DNA from: Syntrophaceae bacterium
GTDB lineage: Bacteria > Desulfobacterota > Syntrophia > Syntrophales > UBA2192
Assembly: GCA_013177795.1 (NCBI GenBank)
Contig: JABLXY010000003.1
Location: 37,244 to 101,243 of the forward strand
Direction of reading: 5' to 3'
Length of the DNA: 64,000 nt
Shown here: positions 1 through 7,225 of the stretch, in pieces
How the letters are laid out: every line of letters starts with the position of its first letter
Numbering within the stretch: position 1 is the stretch's first letter
Position numbers and translations under genes: made by a program
Notes under the pieces: model-generated
Databases searched by the model: none
Seen by the model: only the letters and a program-made list of their open reading frames with translations
Told to the model about the DNA's origin: nothing

Positions 1-2
1 GG

Positions 3-62
3 TATGCCTATGGCGCCATACTGCTCTTGATCCGGTTGTATGCGGGCGAAGGAACGCATTGA
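3..62 (+). CDS. Possible C-terminal end of an upstream membrane protein (partial)
   Basis: The third frame is open from the window edge and encodes about 19 residues, with a hydrophobic run (GAILLLIRLY), before a TGA stop at 60-62. This could be the tail of a membrane protein whose body lies upstream. The stretch is too short to identify and may be a chance open frame. Confidence 0.22.
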   Translation, partial: YAYGAILLLIRLYAGEGTH

Positions 63-266
63 TCGCTTTGTTCACCGCCGTTGAACGTTTCTTTCAAGAA
101 AACCCCCTGTCGCCGGCCTCCCGGGCAGTGACGAGCACGCCGGGTCATGATCGATATTGTAATCGATTCAATGAGTTGCAGATTATCTGCCGTCTTCCTT
201 TCACGTTGGCACGCTCTTTCCAATATGGGTGGGCAAGAACACAAAAACACCGAGGAGGACCTGACC

Positions 267-539
267 ATGAAAAAGACGCTTTCCACCCTGATTCTTTCCG
301 CCGTCGTCGTTCTGATCACCGCCGGATTTGCCTTCGCCGAGTACGCGGCAGCCGGGGCGGGCAACTTCCCCTACTTCCACCTGGGGGCCCTGATCGTGGG
401 CGGCATGACGATCGTATCGCTCAAGCAGAAGTACGAGAAGCTCTACCTCAGCGAGGCGGTGGGCAGCTTTGCGATGTACGCGGCGCTGGTGGCGCTCTTC
501 ACGAGCCCGGTGGCCGAGGCGATCAAGAATCTGCTGTAA
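267..539 (+). CDS. Small membrane protein of unknown function with signal peptide
   Basis: I do not recognise this 90-residue protein. Residues 1-24 look like a Sec signal peptide: MKK, a hydrophobic core, then cleavage after AFA. Two further hydrophobic stretches follow (about 33-50 and 66-80), split by a basic/acidic patch (KQKYEK), so the mature protein probably spans the inner membrane twice. The start at 267 is preferred over an upstream in-frame ATG at 147 because GAGGAGG lies 8 bases before it and the signal peptide begins there. It sits about 100 bp upstream of an AtpZ/AtpI-like gene and probably shares its transcript. A small accessory subunit of a membrane complex is possible but unproven. 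Confidence 0.7.
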   Translation: MKKTLSTLILSAVVVLITAGFAFAEYAAAGAGNFPYFHLGALIVGGMTIVSLKQKYEKLYLSEAVGSFAMYAALVALFTSPVAEAIKNLL

Positions 540-637
540 GAGACAGGCACTAGGCATCAGGCGTCAGTCTTCAGGAAGCAGCAGGCGCAAGGCAAAAGAG
601 GGACCGAGTCCCGAGCGCGAGACAGGAGGCAGGGGCC

Positions 638-889
638 ATGGCAGCGCAGGCGAAGGCAAGAGTTCGGCAGATCGACTTCTCGCACATCCTGGTGATCGGT
701 TCTTGGGGGTTTGCGATCGTGATTGCCTCGATGCTGGCGCTGTACATGGGGTACCTGCTGGACGAGATGCTGCGGACGCCGCCGACGTTCATGCTGGGGC
801 TGTTCTTCCTGGCGCTTCTGCTGTGCATCGGTCGGCTCTACAAGGATGCCTGGGACCGTGTGGGCAGGGAGAAGAAGGCTCGGGGCTAG
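638..889 (+). CDS. AtpZ/AtpI-like small membrane protein
   Basis: This 83-residue protein has two membrane segments (about 20-42 and 50-68) joined by a short loop containing the pattern GYLLDEMLRTPP. A conserved-looking RLYKDAW follows the second segment. The layout matches the F0F1-ATPase accessory family (AtpZ/AtpI, PF09527-like), whose members have a Gly-x-x-Leu-Asp turn and a basic end. Such proteins usually precede F0 genes and have been linked to c-ring assembly or Mg/Ca transport. No atp genes occur in this window, so the assignment rests on the motif pattern alone. The start follows GGAGGCAGGGGCC. The 98-bp gap before it is made of short repeated words (aggca, caggc), a style also seen in other intergenic spaces here. 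Confidence 0.5.
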   Translation: MAAQAKARVRQIDFSHILVIGSWGFAIVIASMLALYMGYLLDEMLRTPPTFMLGLFFLALLLCIGRLYKDAWDRVGREKKARG

Positions 890-966
890 AGGCCCGGGGA
901 GCCGAGGGAAACGAAACCCGCGACAGACGAAACAGACGAGACAGACCGCAGAAGGTCCTCCAATGG

Positions 967-1004
967 AAACCCCCTCTCCGCAAGGCGACGGAGCGGGGGT
1001 TTTT
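967..1004 (+). terminator. Rho-independent terminator after the AtpZ-like gene
   Basis: AAACCCCC-t-CTCCG pairs with CGGAG-c-GGGGGTTT around an 8-base loop and is followed by a T-run. It closes the unit at 267-889. The rest of the gap to cbiR holds only a promoter candidate. Confidence 0.85.
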
Positions 1005-1108
1005 CATGACTGATATGCCATGCCCCGGTCGGGCGCCCGGTTTTCAAGGCAAGTTCTATCGCTCCATGTCGGCCTTTAAGTCCATGACCAGACGCCAAAA
1101 TGCCGCTG

Positions 1109-1138
1109 TTGACGGGCAGGGCCGTCCTGGCCTAGGAT
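1109..1138 (+). promoter_or_regulatory. Sigma-70-like promoter for cbiR
   Basis: TTGACG is followed after 18 bases by TAGGAT, which places a transcription start near 1145, upstream of the cbiR starts. No cobalamin riboswitch is visible between this promoter and the gene, unlike the other units of the cluster. Confidence 0.45.
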
Positions 1139-1210
1139 CATGTTGCGCTCGGGCGGATGCGTGCCGGGGTGCTGCGTTTGCGGAGCTGCAATCAACGACG
1201 ATGGGACGCC

Positions 1211-2026
1211 ATGAACCCTGAGCCGCCCGTGCTGAAGAACCGATTCCCGTTTCGCCTGGGGACGACGTCCTTCATCCTGCCCGACGACTACCTGCCCAAC
1301 GTGCTCCATCTCGCCCCCGTGGTCGACGACATCGAGATGCTTTTCACGGACCCTTCCGACGAGGCCCTGCCGGGTCCTGCCGTGATGCGGGAGATCCGGC
1401 GCATCGCCGACCGCGACGCCCTTTCGCTCACGGTTCACTTGCCCTACGACCTGGACCTCGGGGCGGGTGACGATGCCGTCCGGAGCGACAACGTGTCGAG
1501 CATGGCTCGTGTCATCGAGAAGAGCCTCGTCCTGGAGCCATTCGCCTGGATCCTCCATCCATTCTGCGAGTGGCAGCACTTCGGCCCCGGCGGCCCTTCC
1601 GGCGATTGGATGGAGCGCCTGTCCGACTCGCTCGACCGCCTGTTGGACACGGGCATTTCGCCGGAGCGACTCTGCCTGGAGAATCTGCGTCCCGCCTTCG
1701 ACCCGCTGGGGGGGCTCATCGAGGAAAAGGGGCTTTCTGTCTGCCTCGACGTGGGACACCTGGCGATTTATGGCCATAGTCTGGACGAATTCCTGGATCG
1801 GTACGGAAAGAGGGTCCGGGTCGTCCACCTCCACGGGGTCCGGGACGGCAGGGATCACAGAAGCCTGGGCGGCGATGACCGGCAGGTCCTTGAGCGGCTG
1901 CTGGGCTTCCTGAACGGCTGCGGGCTTCCCAGGGTCGTGACGCTGGAGGTCTTCGGCCAGGCGGACCTGGACGAATCCCTTCGGGTCCTGTCGGAATACG
2001 TCCCGGACGGGCAAAGACTTCCCTAG
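1211..2026 (+). CDS. cbiR: Cobamide remodelling phosphodiesterase CbiR
   Basis: This protein of 271 residues (289 if the in-frame start at 1157 is used) belongs to the xylose-isomerase/AP-endonuclease TIM-barrel superfamily. Metal-site signatures are visible: TVHLPYD, WILHPFCEW, LCLENLRP, LCLDVGHLAIYG, RVVHLHGVRDG.DH and TLEVFG. CbiR enzymes cleave the phosphodiester of cobamides and release cobinamide phosphate, so the lower ligand can be replaced. The neighbourhood supports this: cobU, cobT and cobS, which rebuild the nucleotide loop, and the btu importer all lie within 11 kb. The stop codon overlaps that of the convergent trpD-like gene by about 4 bases. The 1211 start lacks a strong ribosome site, so the choice of start is uncertain. 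Confidence 0.82.
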   Translation: MNPEPPVLKNRFPFRLGTTSFILPDDYLPNVLHLAPVVDDIEMLFTDPSDEALPGPAVMREIRRIADRDALSLTVHLPYDLDLGAGDDAVRSDNVSSMARVIEKSLVLEPFAWILHPFCEWQHFGPGGPSGDWMERLSDSLDRLLDTGISPERLCLENLRPAFDPLGGLIEEKGLSVCLDVGHLAIYGHSLDEFLDRYGKRVRVVHLHGVRDGRDHRSLGGDDRQVLERLLGFLNGCGLPRVVTLEVFGQADLDESLRVLSEYVPDGQRLP

Positions 2027-3138
2027 AGGGTCAGGCCCGCCGCCGAGGCGATGGACGAAAGGGTCCGAAGGCCGCTCTCCGCATCGCGGTTTTGCCGCCG
2101 CACCCAATCCCGGAGCTTCTGCAGGGGGGCACCGCTTGCGATTTGACGCAGCGCCGCCGCCGTTCCCTGCCGTAGCGATTCCGCACGGCCTGCAATCCAG
2201 AGGACCGCGCCGGCATTGAGGGCCACGATGTCCGTTCTCGAAGGGTTTCCCCTTCCGGCCAGCAGCCTGACGGCCTCCACAGCCTCCTCCTGCACCGTGT
2301 CGCGCGGCCGCAGATCGTCGCGGCGGCCGCAGCGCAGTCCCGCATCTTCCGGGGTCATCTCGTACAGGCTTCTGCCGCCATTGCCGTCGAGGACGCCGAT
2401 GACGGAAGGACCGAGGGTGGAGAGCTCATCCATTCCCTGTTGGCGCCGCTCGTCCCAGCCGTGGCAGAGGATGGCCTTGCGGTAGCCGATCCTCTCCATG
2501 ACATCGAGCGTGGGCCCGATCTGCCCGGCTTCCCCGACCCCCCGGACGGCGATGCGGGGCAGGGCCGGGTTGGCCAGCGAGGCAGCGATGTTGAGGGTCG
2601 TGCCGAAACGCACCTGCGACAGGATCCGCCCGAGACCCGAAGGGTGGACCTGTGCGCTCATCCCGTTGAAGAGCCCCAGGCCGCAGGCCTCGATGGAGCG
2701 GTGAACCGTGTCGACGTCGCACTCGACGTCCACCCCCAGCGCCTCGCAGAGATCCACGGTCCCGCAGCGGGACGTGATGGCCCGTGCGCCGTGCCGTGCA
2801 AGCCGCACCCCGAGGCTGGCGGCCACGATGGAGGCCAGGGTGCTCACGTTGAAGGTCTTGAGCGTGTCCATCCCCGTGCCGCAGTTCTCCACGATGTCGC
2901 CTCCTGCGCGGATGCGGTTGGTGTCGAGGTAGTAGATCGCCTCGAAACAGCCCGCTATCTCGTCGGCCGTCTCTCCCTTCATCCGGAGGGCGGCGAGAAA
3001 GGCCCCCTTCTGCAGGTCGGGCTGGTCCCCGAACAGGATTTCGGCGAAGACCGTTCTCGCCTCGTCCCGGGAAAGATGCCGCCGGGCCATCACGGCCGTA
3101 ATGATCGCCCCGAAGGATTTCAAATCGTGCTCATGCAT
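2023..3138 (-). CDS. Diverged anthranilate phosphoribosyltransferase (TrpD) paralogue in the B12 cluster
   Basis: This 371-residue protein has the glycosyltransferase family 3 fold of TrpD: an N-terminal helical part (LRMKGETADEIAG, 51-63) and a PRPP-binding core. ENCGTGMD (84-91) and TFNVST (95-100) match DTCGTGGD and TFNIST of the genuine TrpD at 24769-25779. The aromatic-acceptor side has changed: KHGNRAVSS becomes RHGARAITS (115-123), and the region around 155-192 shares only the NPA tail. It probably still uses PRPP or another ribosyl phosphate, but with a different acceptor. The gene starts 25 bases after the dehydrogenase gene, behind AGGAGG, and shares its cobalamin riboswitch. A role in lower-ligand phosphoribosylation is inferred, not shown. 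The tryptophan role is already covered by the trp operon. Confidence 0.75.
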   Translation of the reverse strand: MHEHDLKSFGAIITAVMARRHLSRDEARTVFAEILFGDQPDLQKGAFLAALRMKGETADEIAGCFEAIYYLDTNRIRAGGDIVENCGTGMDTLKTFNVSTLASIVAASLGVRLARHGARAITSRCGTVDLCEALGVDVECDVDTVHRSIEACGLGLFNGMSAQVHPSGLGRILSQVRFGTTLNIAASLANPALPRIAVRGVGEAGQIGPTLDVMERIGYRKAILCHGWDERRQQGMDELSTLGPSVIGVLDGNGGRSLYEMTPEDAGLRCGRRDDLRPRDTVQEEAVEAVRLLAGRGNPSRTDIVALNAGAVLWIAGRAESLRQGTAAALRQIASGAPLQKLRDWVRRQNRDAESGLRTLSSIASAAGLTL

Positions 3139-3163
3139 TGCAGACCTCCTGAGGACGGAAACA

Positions 3164-4177
3164 TCAGAATTCGGTGATCAACAGTTTCTTCGCCACGCCG
3201 GCCTCGAGACGTTCCATGCCCGCCGCAATGCCGTCGAGGGCGATCCCTTCAGGCTTAAGGCATTCCAGGTCGATTTTGCCCGATGCGATGAGCCCCAGGG
3301 CCCGGGTGAAATCGTCGAGCCGGCAGCCGTAGGAGCCCGCCAGGGTCAACTCCCCGTAGTGGATGCGGTTTGACTCGATGACAGCGCGCGCATCCGTCTC
3401 CATCCCTGAAAAGAACGACACGCCGCCGCCCGGGTTCATGGCTTCCCAGAGGGGCCAGGCCAGCCCATCGGGGCAGGCGGGGACGACGAGGTCGAGGCGG
3501 ATGGATAGCTGCTGCAGCACGGAAAGGATCGTGTCCGCCGCGGCGTGCAGGGCGGTGACGCCCGGCGGCAATCCCTGCTCGAGCCTCCGCCGGTTCCGGT
3601 CGGCGACGAGGACGCGGTCCCATCCCTGAGCCAGCAGAAGGGCCGCAAAGAGGCTTCCGACAGCGCCCGCCCCGATGACGAGAGCCGTTCCCCTCTGCAG
3701 GTCGGCAAAACGCCCCAGCGCGCTGATGCAGCAGGCGAGCGGCTCGGCCAGCGCCGCCTTCCGAGCCGTGAGGCCGCCGGGACGTCGAACCAGGGAAGGC
3801 AGGGCCTCCTCCGGGAAGGGGACGCAGCTGCGGAAGAACCCGTCTTCGTTGAAGCCGAAAATCCGAAGCTCCGGGCAACGGGTCTGCCTGCCCGAACGGC
3901 AGGCCGGGCAGCGCCCGCAGAATCGCCCCGGGTAGAGGGCGACCGGCGTCCCCGCCCTCCAGTCCGGGTGGTCGCTGGCGAGAATCGTGCCTGCGGCCTC
4001 GTGGCCGAGAATGCGCGGCAGCACCAGGTCCTTCTGCCCCCGGCGGACCATCTTGATGTCGCTGCGGCAGACCGCAGCCGCCTCGATGCGCACGAGCACG
4101 CCGCCCCGGGGCAGTTCGGGCGCAGGAAGGTCGGCGACATCCAGCCGTCCGATCTCTTGCAGCAGGGCCGCTTTCAT
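3164..4177 (-). CDS. Zinc-dependent medium-chain (alcohol) dehydrogenase, riboswitch-controlled
   Basis: This 337-residue MDR-superfamily oxidoreductase has catalytic-zinc positions in AAVCRSDIK (near residue 38) and ILGHEAAG. The structural-zinc lobe CGRCPACRSGRQTRC is followed by a Rossmann nucleotide site (VIGAGAVGSL, near 170). It resembles sorbitol/threonine/alcohol dehydrogenases (COG1063); the substrate is unknown. The start at 4177 has GGAGG six bases upstream. The upstream in-frame start at 4210 lies inside the terminator hairpin and is rejected. It is the first gene after a cobalamin riboswitch, and the trpD-like gene follows it directly. High cobalamin should therefore switch it off, which points to a cobamide-related reaction, for example on a lower-ligand precursor or linker. 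Confidence 0.8.
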   Translation of the reverse strand: MKAALLQEIGRLDVADLPAPELPRGGVLVRIEAAAVCRSDIKMVRRGQKDLVLPRILGHEAAGTILASDHPDWRAGTPVALYPGRFCGRCPACRSGRQTRCPELRIFGFNEDGFFRSCVPFPEEALPSLVRRPGGLTARKAALAEPLACCISALGRFADLQRGTALVIGAGAVGSLFAALLLAQGWDRVLVADRNRRRLEQGLPPGVTALHAAADTILSVLQQLSIRLDLVVPACPDGLAWPLWEAMNPGGGVSFFSGMETDARAVIESNRIHYGELTLAGSYGCRLDDFTRALGLIASGKIDLECLKPEGIALDGIAAGMERLEAGVAKKLLITEF

Positions 4178-4187
4178 GAGGTCCTCC

Positions 4188-4232
4188 AAAATAAAAGCCG
4201 CCCGAAACACGTCGCAACGTGCTCCGGGCGGC
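4188..4232 (-). terminator. Intrinsic terminator in the riboswitch leader (expression platform)
   Basis: On the minus strand a GCCGCCCG...CACGT / ACGTG...CGGGCGGC stem is followed by TTTTATTTT, ending just before the ribosome site of the dehydrogenase gene. It lies between the aptamer and the start codon, so the riboswitch very likely acts by premature termination. Confidence 0.85.
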
Positions 4233-4258
4233 TTCTGGCTTCGCCGTCCCGTGTGCGC

Positions 4259-4440
4259 TCAGGCAGGTCTTCTGACTCTCCCGGCTGCCACTCGCCTTCC
4301 CGGCCCGTCAGGGCCAGTGGCTTTTCACCCGGTTACCCGGGGCTTCGTGACAGCGCCGCGGCATCAGCCGTTCACTGATGCGGGGACCACAGCACCGGCC
4401 ACAATGTGGTGGATTCTGACCACCTTCCCTATTCTCCCCT
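4259..4440 (-). promoter_or_regulatory. Cobalamin riboswitch 1 (dehydrogenase / trpD-like operon)
   Basis: Read on the minus strand, the leader has the usual cobalamin aptamer elements in order: GGGAAGGTGG, a CCCCGCA segment, AAAAGCCACTG, CCGGGAAGG, and the 3-prime B12 box GTCAGAAGACCTGCC. It begins within about 20 bases of the predicted transcription start and is followed by an intrinsic terminator. It controls only the dehydrogenase and trpD-like genes. Confidence 0.9.
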
Positions 4441-4467
4441 CACGGGGGCACCTGAACGCTTCAGGTC

Positions 4468-4496
4468 TGATTATCACTGGCGGGGCAGCCTGTCAA
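4468..4496 (-). promoter_or_regulatory. Sigma-70 promoter of the riboswitch 1 operon
   Basis: On the minus strand TTGACA is followed after 17 bases by TAATCA. Transcription would start near 4461, directly in front of the aptamer. This accounts for most of the 398-bp gap between cobS and the dehydrogenase gene. Confidence 0.7.
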
Positions 4497-4575
4497 GGAA
4501 CCGCGATCGACTCCACTTCATGCAGCACGGCGCGGTTCGCTGCAGTCACACGATCCGCCGAACCGGTGCCTTGCC

Positions 4576-5328
4576 TCAAGGCGCAAGGCCCCGCTGGACC
4601 CACATGGCCGCGGCAAGCAGCGGCATGATCTCCACGATCTCGCAGGTCGCCCCCAGGGTATCCCCGGTGAAGCCGCCGATCTTGCCCCGGCTTGCGGCGC
4701 CGGCGAGGACCGTCCCCGCAAGCGCGGCGAACCCCGCGAGGGTGCCCGCCGGCCCCGCCAGCAACCAGCAGGCAGCGAAGAGAAAAGCAAGGCCCCAGCC
4801 CGCCCGGAGAATGCTGCGCTCCCGCGTGAAAACCCCCGCCAGGCCTTCCTGTCGCGCGTAGGGGAGAAGCGACATCACCATGACCATGGCGGTGCGCCCC
4901 GCCACGGCCATCAGGACGATGGCAGGGCCGCGGAGCGGACCGGTGACGGCCGACAGGAGGGTGACCTTGAGGATGACGACGGAGACGACGGCCGCGACCC
5001 CCATGGGTCCCGTCCGGCTGTCTTTCATGATTTCGAGGATGCGCTCCCTCGGCCGCGAACTCATGAACCCGTCGGCCGTGTCGGCAAGCCCGTCCACGTG
5101 AAAGCCGCCCGTGAGCAGGATGGACGCAAGGACGACGATGGCGCTGGCCGGGAGCACGGGCAGCAGGCCTGCCAGGCCCGCATCGAGGGCGGCGAGCAGC
5201 CCTCCCAGGATGAGTCCCACGACGGGGAAAAACCAGACGCTTCGCCGGAGGTCACCCTGTCCGCCGCCCCATGAGGCCGGCACGGGGATGACCGTCAGAA
5301 ACTGCAGGGCCGCAATAAGGGGTTTCAC
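4576..5328 (-). CDS. cobS: Adenosylcobinamide-GDP ribazoletransferase CobS
   Basis: CobS is an inner-membrane enzyme that joins adenosylcobinamide-GDP to alpha-ribazole (phosphate), the last assembly step of the cobamide nucleotide loop. The 250-residue length is normal. Family signatures are the N-terminal LQFLTVIPVP, the acidic DGLADTADGF near 80, the short SRTGPMG motif, and many hydrophobic helices. The gene begins with GTG, and its GTGA overlaps the cobT stop, so translation of the two is probably coupled. It is the last gene of the btuC-btuD-tonB-cobT-cobS unit. Confidence 0.95.
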   Translation of the reverse strand: MKPLIAALQFLTVIPVPASWGGGQGDLRRSVWFFPVVGLILGGLLAALDAGLAGLLPVLPASAIVVLASILLTGGFHVDGLADTADGFMSSRPRERILEIMKDSRTGPMGVAAVVSVVILKVTLLSAVTGPLRGPAIVLMAVAGRTAMVMVMSLLPYARQEGLAGVFTRERSILRAGWGLAFLFAACWLLAGPAGTLAGFAALAGTVLAGAASRGKIGGFTGDTLGATCEIVEIMPLLAAAMWVQRGLAP

Positions 5329-6389
5329 CGGTCCGCCTTTGAAACCGACGCCTCCTCGAACGTGGCCACCTCCGTGAGAACAGCGACGGCCGCCTCGACG
5401 AGGTTCATCGCCAGGGCTGCGCCCGTGCCTTCGCCGAGGCGCATGTCCAGGTCCAGAAGGGGCTCCTTCCCCAAAGCCGCCAGGGCCACGCGATGCCCCC
5501 GCTCGACGCTGCGGTGCGCGGCGATCATGTAGTCGCCTGCCGTGGGGCAGAGACGCTGGGCGATCAGCGCCCCGGCCGTGGAGATGAAGCCGTCCACCAG
5601 GACGGGCCTGCGCAGCGAGGCGCAGCCCAGGATGAGGCCGGCGATGCCGCCGATTTCGAACCCGCCCACCTTCGAGAGCACGTCAAGTCCGTCCCTCGGG
5701 TCCGGGCGGTTCACGTCGATGGCCCGCTGGATGACCTCGATCTTGTGCTCCAGCTGCTCGTCGTCGATTCCCGTCCCCCGTCCCGTGACTTCCCGGACGG
5801 GGGCGCCGCTCATCACGGCCACGACGGCGCTGGAAGGGGTCGTGTTCCCGATTCCCATGTCGCCCGTGCCGAACACGTCCGTCGACGGCGCGAGCTCGAG
5901 GGCCACGGCAATCCCCGCCTCCACCGCCGCGAGCGCCTCCGGGCGGCTCATGGCGGCTCCCCGGGCGATGTTCTTCGTCCCTGCGCCGACCCGCCGCGAG
6001 AGGATCTTCCCCGATGCGGCCAGGGCCGACAGGTCGGCCGCAACCCCCATGTCCACCACGACGACGCGGGCGCCCGCCTGCCGCGCGAGGGCGTTGATGC
6101 CCGCGCCGCCGCGGACGAAGTTCAGGACCATCTGGGGCGTCACCTCGCTTGGGTACTTGCTCACCCCTTCGGCGACGACCCCGTGATCGCCCGCCATCAC
6201 GACCACGGCCTTCTCCTGCACGGGAGGATCGAGCGAGCCCGTCATCCCCGCCAGGTCCTCGGCGAGGTTCATCAGGCGCCCCAGGGCCCAGTGCGGCATC
6301 GTGAGCTGCTCGAGCCGCGCGCGGGCGCGCCTTCGGGCGTCGGCATCCTGGGGTGAGATCCTCTGCACGGTTTCGGTCAACAGACCCAT
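5325..6389 (-). CDS. cobT: Nicotinate-nucleotide:dimethylbenzimidazole phosphoribosyltransferase CobT
   Basis: CobT activates the lower-ligand base (for example 5,6-dimethylbenzimidazole) by moving a phosphoribosyl group from nicotinate mononucleotide in the unusual alpha configuration. The 354-residue protein is full length. It shows the VVMAGDHGVVAEGVS segment, FGTGDMGIGNTTPSSA, and the C-terminal DMRLGEGTGAALAM, in which Glu about 320 matches the catalytic Glu317 of Salmonella CobT. It lies 63 bp downstream of a tonB gene and overlaps cobS. The separate trpD-like enzyme nearby may activate a different ligand, but CobT alone suffices for benzimidazoles. Confidence 0.95.
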   Translation of the reverse strand: MGLLTETVQRISPQDADARRRARARLEQLTMPHWALGRLMNLAEDLAGMTGSLDPPVQEKAVVVMAGDHGVVAEGVSKYPSEVTPQMVLNFVRGGAGINALARQAGARVVVVDMGVAADLSALAASGKILSRRVGAGTKNIARGAAMSRPEALAAVEAGIAVALELAPSTDVFGTGDMGIGNTTPSSAVVAVMSGAPVREVTGRGTGIDDEQLEHKIEVIQRAIDVNRPDPRDGLDVLSKVGGFEIGGIAGLILGCASLRRPVLVDGFISTAGALIAQRLCPTAGDYMIAAHRSVERGHRVALAALGKEPLLDLDMRLGEGTGAALAMNLVEAAVAVLTEVATFEEASVSKADR

Positions 6390-6452
6390 TTCGTCATGTC
6401 TCCATTCTGTAACGGCGGGTGATCGGGCGGGTTCGAGCCGGCGGGGCTTGGC

Positions 6453-7184
6453 TCAGTCTCTCAGGACGAAGCGGACGGGCACGTCGACCCACATGGCCAC
6501 GGGGACCCCCATTCGCCTGCCCGGCTCGAATTTCCATCGCCGCACGGCGTCGAGGGCGGAGCGGTCGAGCATGTCGTACCCGCAGGACTTCAGGATTCGC
6601 ACCTCCCCCACGCGGCCGTCGGCGCGGACCTCCGCCGACAGAAGGACCACGCCCTCGTAGCCTCTCATCCGGGCCGCTTCCGGGTAGTGCGGACGGGCGT
6701 TTTCGCCGTAGCGCGGCCAGGCGATGGTCACGTCGCCCCCCTTGCTGTCGCCGACGCCGGACGGGCTGCCCCCTGCCGCCGTGCTTGCGGCAGATCCGCC
6801 GCCGGCGGTCTCCGCACCGGCGCGGGAGGCCTTTGCCGAGAGCATGCCGGCCTCCGGGATGCCGACGGACGCGAGTTCGATCCGCCCCTCCTCGCGGGTG
6901 ACGGTTTCCGGGCGGGTCTCCTGCACTGCAGCGGCAGGCATGCTCAACTCCCGGACAGGGACCTGCCTCGGAGGCCGGGCGGAAACCGGGGCCGCATGCT
7001 CTCCCCCTGTGCCGGGCCCGGAGACGAGAGAGACGTGGAGAATCCCGTCCCCATCGCCCGTGAGCAGCCTGGGGGCCGTGTTGACCGCCGTGGCCAGGAC
7101 CGCCGCGATCACGACGGCATGCAGGATCGCCGATGCCAGCACGGCTGACCGGAATGAGTTCCTGTTGTTGAGGATGCCGACCAT
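6453..7184 (-). CDS. TonB-family energy transducer
   Basis: The 243-residue protein has an N-terminal membrane anchor (about 12-35) and a Gly/Ala/Ser/Pro-rich periplasmic spacer. A TonB C-terminal domain starts near 165 (YPEAARMRGYEGVVLLSAEV) and ends in LDAVRRWKFEPGRRMGVPVAMWVDVPVRF. It would pass proton-motive-force energy to the outer-membrane receptor, here most likely the nearby BtuB-like protein. The start at 7184 has AAGGAT upstream. A longer in-frame reading that runs back through btuD is an artefact of high GC. No exbB or exbD is present, so they must be elsewhere. Its place between btuD and cobT ties it to the cobamide regulon. Confidence 0.85.
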   Translation of the reverse strand: MVGILNNRNSFRSAVLASAILHAVVIAAVLATAVNTAPRLLTGDGDGILHVSLVSGPGTGGEHAAPVSARPPRQVPVRELSMPAAAVQETRPETVTREEGRIELASVGIPEAGMLSAKASRAGAETAGGGSAASTAAGGSPSGVGDSKGGDVTIAWPRYGENARPHYPEAARMRGYEGVVLLSAEVRADGRVGEVRILKSCGYDMLDRSALDAVRRWKFEPGRRMGVPVAMWVDVPVRFVLRD

Positions 7185-7225
7185 GTCCCGATCCTTCGGA
7201 GGCCGATCTTCGCCCCCGCCCTGCA

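Noticed and set aside
213..231. TTGGCACGCTCTTTCC resembles a sigma-54 promoter upstream of the first small gene.
   Set aside because: The -12 element has CC where GC is needed, so it misses an essential base pair of the consensus.
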